Source: Alisma plantago-aquatica (Eukaryota; Streptophyta; Magnoliopsida; Alismatales; Alismataceae). From it: DNA of 64,000 bases. Below the pieces are notes generated by a model. The model saw only the letters and a list, made by a program, of their open reading frames with translations, was not told the origin of the DNA and did no database searches. Shown piece by piece: positions 61,783 to 64,000 of the stretch. How positions within the stretch are numbered: position 1 is the stretch's first letter; each line of letters begins with the position of its first letter. The stretch is from NCBI GenBank assembly GCA_963693085.1, contig OY856409.1, forward strand, positions 501,240,303 through 501,304,302, in the 5' to 3' direction. The position numbers and the translations under genes were made by a program.

Positions 61783-64000
61783 CAAAATTTTTGGTGTGTA
61801 TGCCTAGAGAGCCAATCATATGATGAGTGTAATGTCATAATATGTAAATAATTTGATTAATAAAAAAAGGAAAGCTTCCAATTTATTATGTTTTATTCAG
61901 TTATGAGATAATGATGTAACATAATAAATGTTTAGATAATGATATTACTCAATGACATATGTCTTCAAGTACGTGGCTTGATCAATAAGATCATACAGAT
62001 GCTAAGTGTATACATTCTCATTTTGTCCCTAGTCAGGTGTTATTGGGGAAGGCAGATAGATGAAAATAAGACATAAGACTAGAGTATGTGGTCATTTATG
62101 ACAAAATCTTATTAGTCATGATATGTGATATCAAACCAAGCACACAGATACATGTTAGAGAACAGTGTATTTGGCAGACCAACCATGAGTCTGATACATG
62201 GAATCTATTACCATGGTAGTATCAACTCTCATAGTGATGGTGGTGATTGTGTTTCTTATACCTAAAGTCACTACACTCATTACATGTCGTTCGGTGTGCT
62301 TTAACATCATCCACCATAACTCTAAATAAGGATTATCATAAAGGTGATGATAAGTGACACGAGATTTATCCCTCCTATAGGAGCATGATATCCTAGACCT
62401 CTTGATAAGAGAGACTGATAAATGAATGGCCATGCACATGTGAGTCAATATGTGATATTGAGCTTACATATATCTCAAACAATCTACTTTGGTTCAAGGA
62501 ACATAGATTGAATGTTGAAGAGGATGACTACTCCATGCCTCGAGTTCAATCTGGGTATTAGTGACAAAGGAACTATACAAACACTAAAATACCATACATA
62601 GATTATAGGTTGAAGTTGTTCTCCAACTTTCCATTTTCTTGGGTAGCATTAATGTGTGACTAGGCACCGGTAATTTCTTGTGATGTCATAACTAGTTATA
62701 GACATTCACTACCAACGTAATATGGGACATATATTGTCACACACATAGGAACTAAACTAGAAGAGGAGTTTTAACCATGAATTATAATTGGATTGATTAC
62801 TAAAGTGTTTAGATATTTGATTCAAGCACAAATCAGAGGTATATCCTCAAACCATCCTTTCCATTATATAGTTATTGACGTGATCCACTGGTTTAATGGG
62901 GAATATTGTAGTGAAATGTTTCTTTCCTCTATCATATATGATTCCATATTTCCCTATAGTGGTATCATAGTCACATCAATCTACTATATTTTTGGAATAA
63001 TCGATATGTGATCGGATTTTGGGTTTTATCATTTATTTATTACATGTGATGTGAATAAATTTGTCCAATCAAATACCACACATAAACCCAAAGTAATATA
63101 TATATATATGGAATTTACACGCATCACCCTAAAAGTGAATTTTGATTGGGATGGGGATGTGTAGTGTGGTTATGGCCAATAATCCTAATTACTTGTGCAT
63201 GGTTGTATGGTTGGTTTATCCTCTTTTATCTCAATTTCCATACTGAGCCTCTATCTTATCTTCCAATTATAAAATTATTATTCTCTCCCACCTTTGCTCC
63301 CCTCGAATGTAACTCGAGGATTCTCTATAATCATTTAATAGTATGATAGTTTACTTTCTTATTACAGAATAGAAGAAGGATGCTCAGACCAGACCAACTG
63401 ATAGTCTCACTGGTAAACCAACTGGCTAGAGGACCATGGAGGACTGAGGAAGACCAAGAAGGATGAGCCAAACTGAACACCAGGTGAACCCAACCAATCA
63501 GATGGAGGATCCAGCAAATGGTGGAGCATAGACAAGATGACCAGTGAGATGACCAATCGACCGGCCAGGAGGCGAGCCGATAAGTTCAAGGGTTGAACTT
63601 ATCAACGCAAATTGGCAAGCACATGTCTTCATCAACAACAAGTTTCTACATGTATGTAGACCTAGGTTGTGGTGATTCCTTGTGTCTCCAAGGATTACGT
63701 TAGAATGTCTATAACCATCACTTTTTGTTTATTGTATCTTTTAATTATTGTATATAGCAAGTATATGATAAGTACTATATATGTGGTGATTGGATGAAGT
63801 ATATGTATTTATAAATACAAACTCCCTCAATAAATATTAAGTCTTAGATACTTTCCAAAACCGACACACATGAAAAGCTTGATCAACTAAGCGTGGGCAC
63901 CCCTAGGGTGGTTCACTGTCAATCTCATGGAAGTGTGATGGATATGATGTGAGCCTACCAAGCGAGGTGCATTATTGTGACACATTTTGGGTCAGGCTTA
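61783..64000. other. Probable LTR and flanking retroelement DNA, no coding recognised
   Basis: Continues from the duplicated LTR end. 63096-63109 is a TA microsatellite. 63390-63600 is GC-richer with recurring GACCA and CCAACTG words, resembling a diverged U3 array. Short open frames (up to 97 codons) have no recognised homology. Confidence 0.35.

Overview
This 64 kb window looks like repeat-rich heterochromatic DNA from a flowering plant. The evidence is that the DNA is strongly AT-rich, I see no convincing host gene, and every coding signal I can name belongs to a plant transposable element. These are Ty3/gypsy elements of chromovirus (Tekay/Del-like) and Athila-like type, LINEs, a CACTA (En/Spm) transposase remnant and a Cassandra terminal-repeat retrotransposon carrying 5S rRNA sequence. 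The species cannot be fixed from the sequence. No bacterial-type features, CRISPR arrays, tRNA genes or functional rRNA genes were seen.

Layout. (1) 1-7672: a non-autonomous LTR retrotransposon on the minus strand, with LTRs of about 3.7 kb around an internal region of only about 580 bp. Its left LTR runs off the window. Its right LTR carries a complete 834-bp Cassandra element (6722-7555) flanked by the target-site duplication CCACT. (2) 7673-9365: a decayed CACTA TNP2 transposase, apparently the host of that LTR element. (3) 9366-16380: mostly unassigned AT-rich DNA, with a GC-rich retroposed unit ending in poly(A) (11520-12178) and a probable LTR remnant with a TATA box followed at once by a perfect hairpin (about 14880-15580). 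(4) 16390-20600: a heavily decayed LINE on the minus strand. (5) 20600-25190: unassigned. (6) 25190-34095: an Athila-like gypsy element on the minus strand whose pol is still in one frame despite about ten stops. It is interrupted by a 5'-truncated but well-preserved LINE on the plus strand (27501-29808). (7) 36000-39212 and 53166-53830: a second Athila-like element (gag and protease only), split by a large insertion. (8) 39213-53165: that insertion, a Tekay/Del-like gypsy element in a three-LTR arrangement (LTR, internal, LTR, partial internal, partial LTR). One 5-bp target duplication (AAAGA) flanks the whole unit, so it appears to be a single insertion later expanded and trimmed by recombination. 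(9) 53840-64000: low-complexity and LTR-like DNA, including a nearly perfect 229-bp tandem duplication across an LTR/primer-binding-site junction.

The parts do not form a pathway; they form a record of nested insertions. Two chains can be ordered: CACTA, then the long-LTR element, then Cassandra; and Athila-2, then the Tekay-like insertion and its rearrangement. A third pair is Athila-1 hosting LINE-B. I found no previously unknown biochemical system. The observations most worth following are the three-LTR tandem, its unusual U3 array of a roughly 10-bp motif, the long-LTR/short-internal element, and the Cassandra insertion with its empty site visible in the paralogous LTR.
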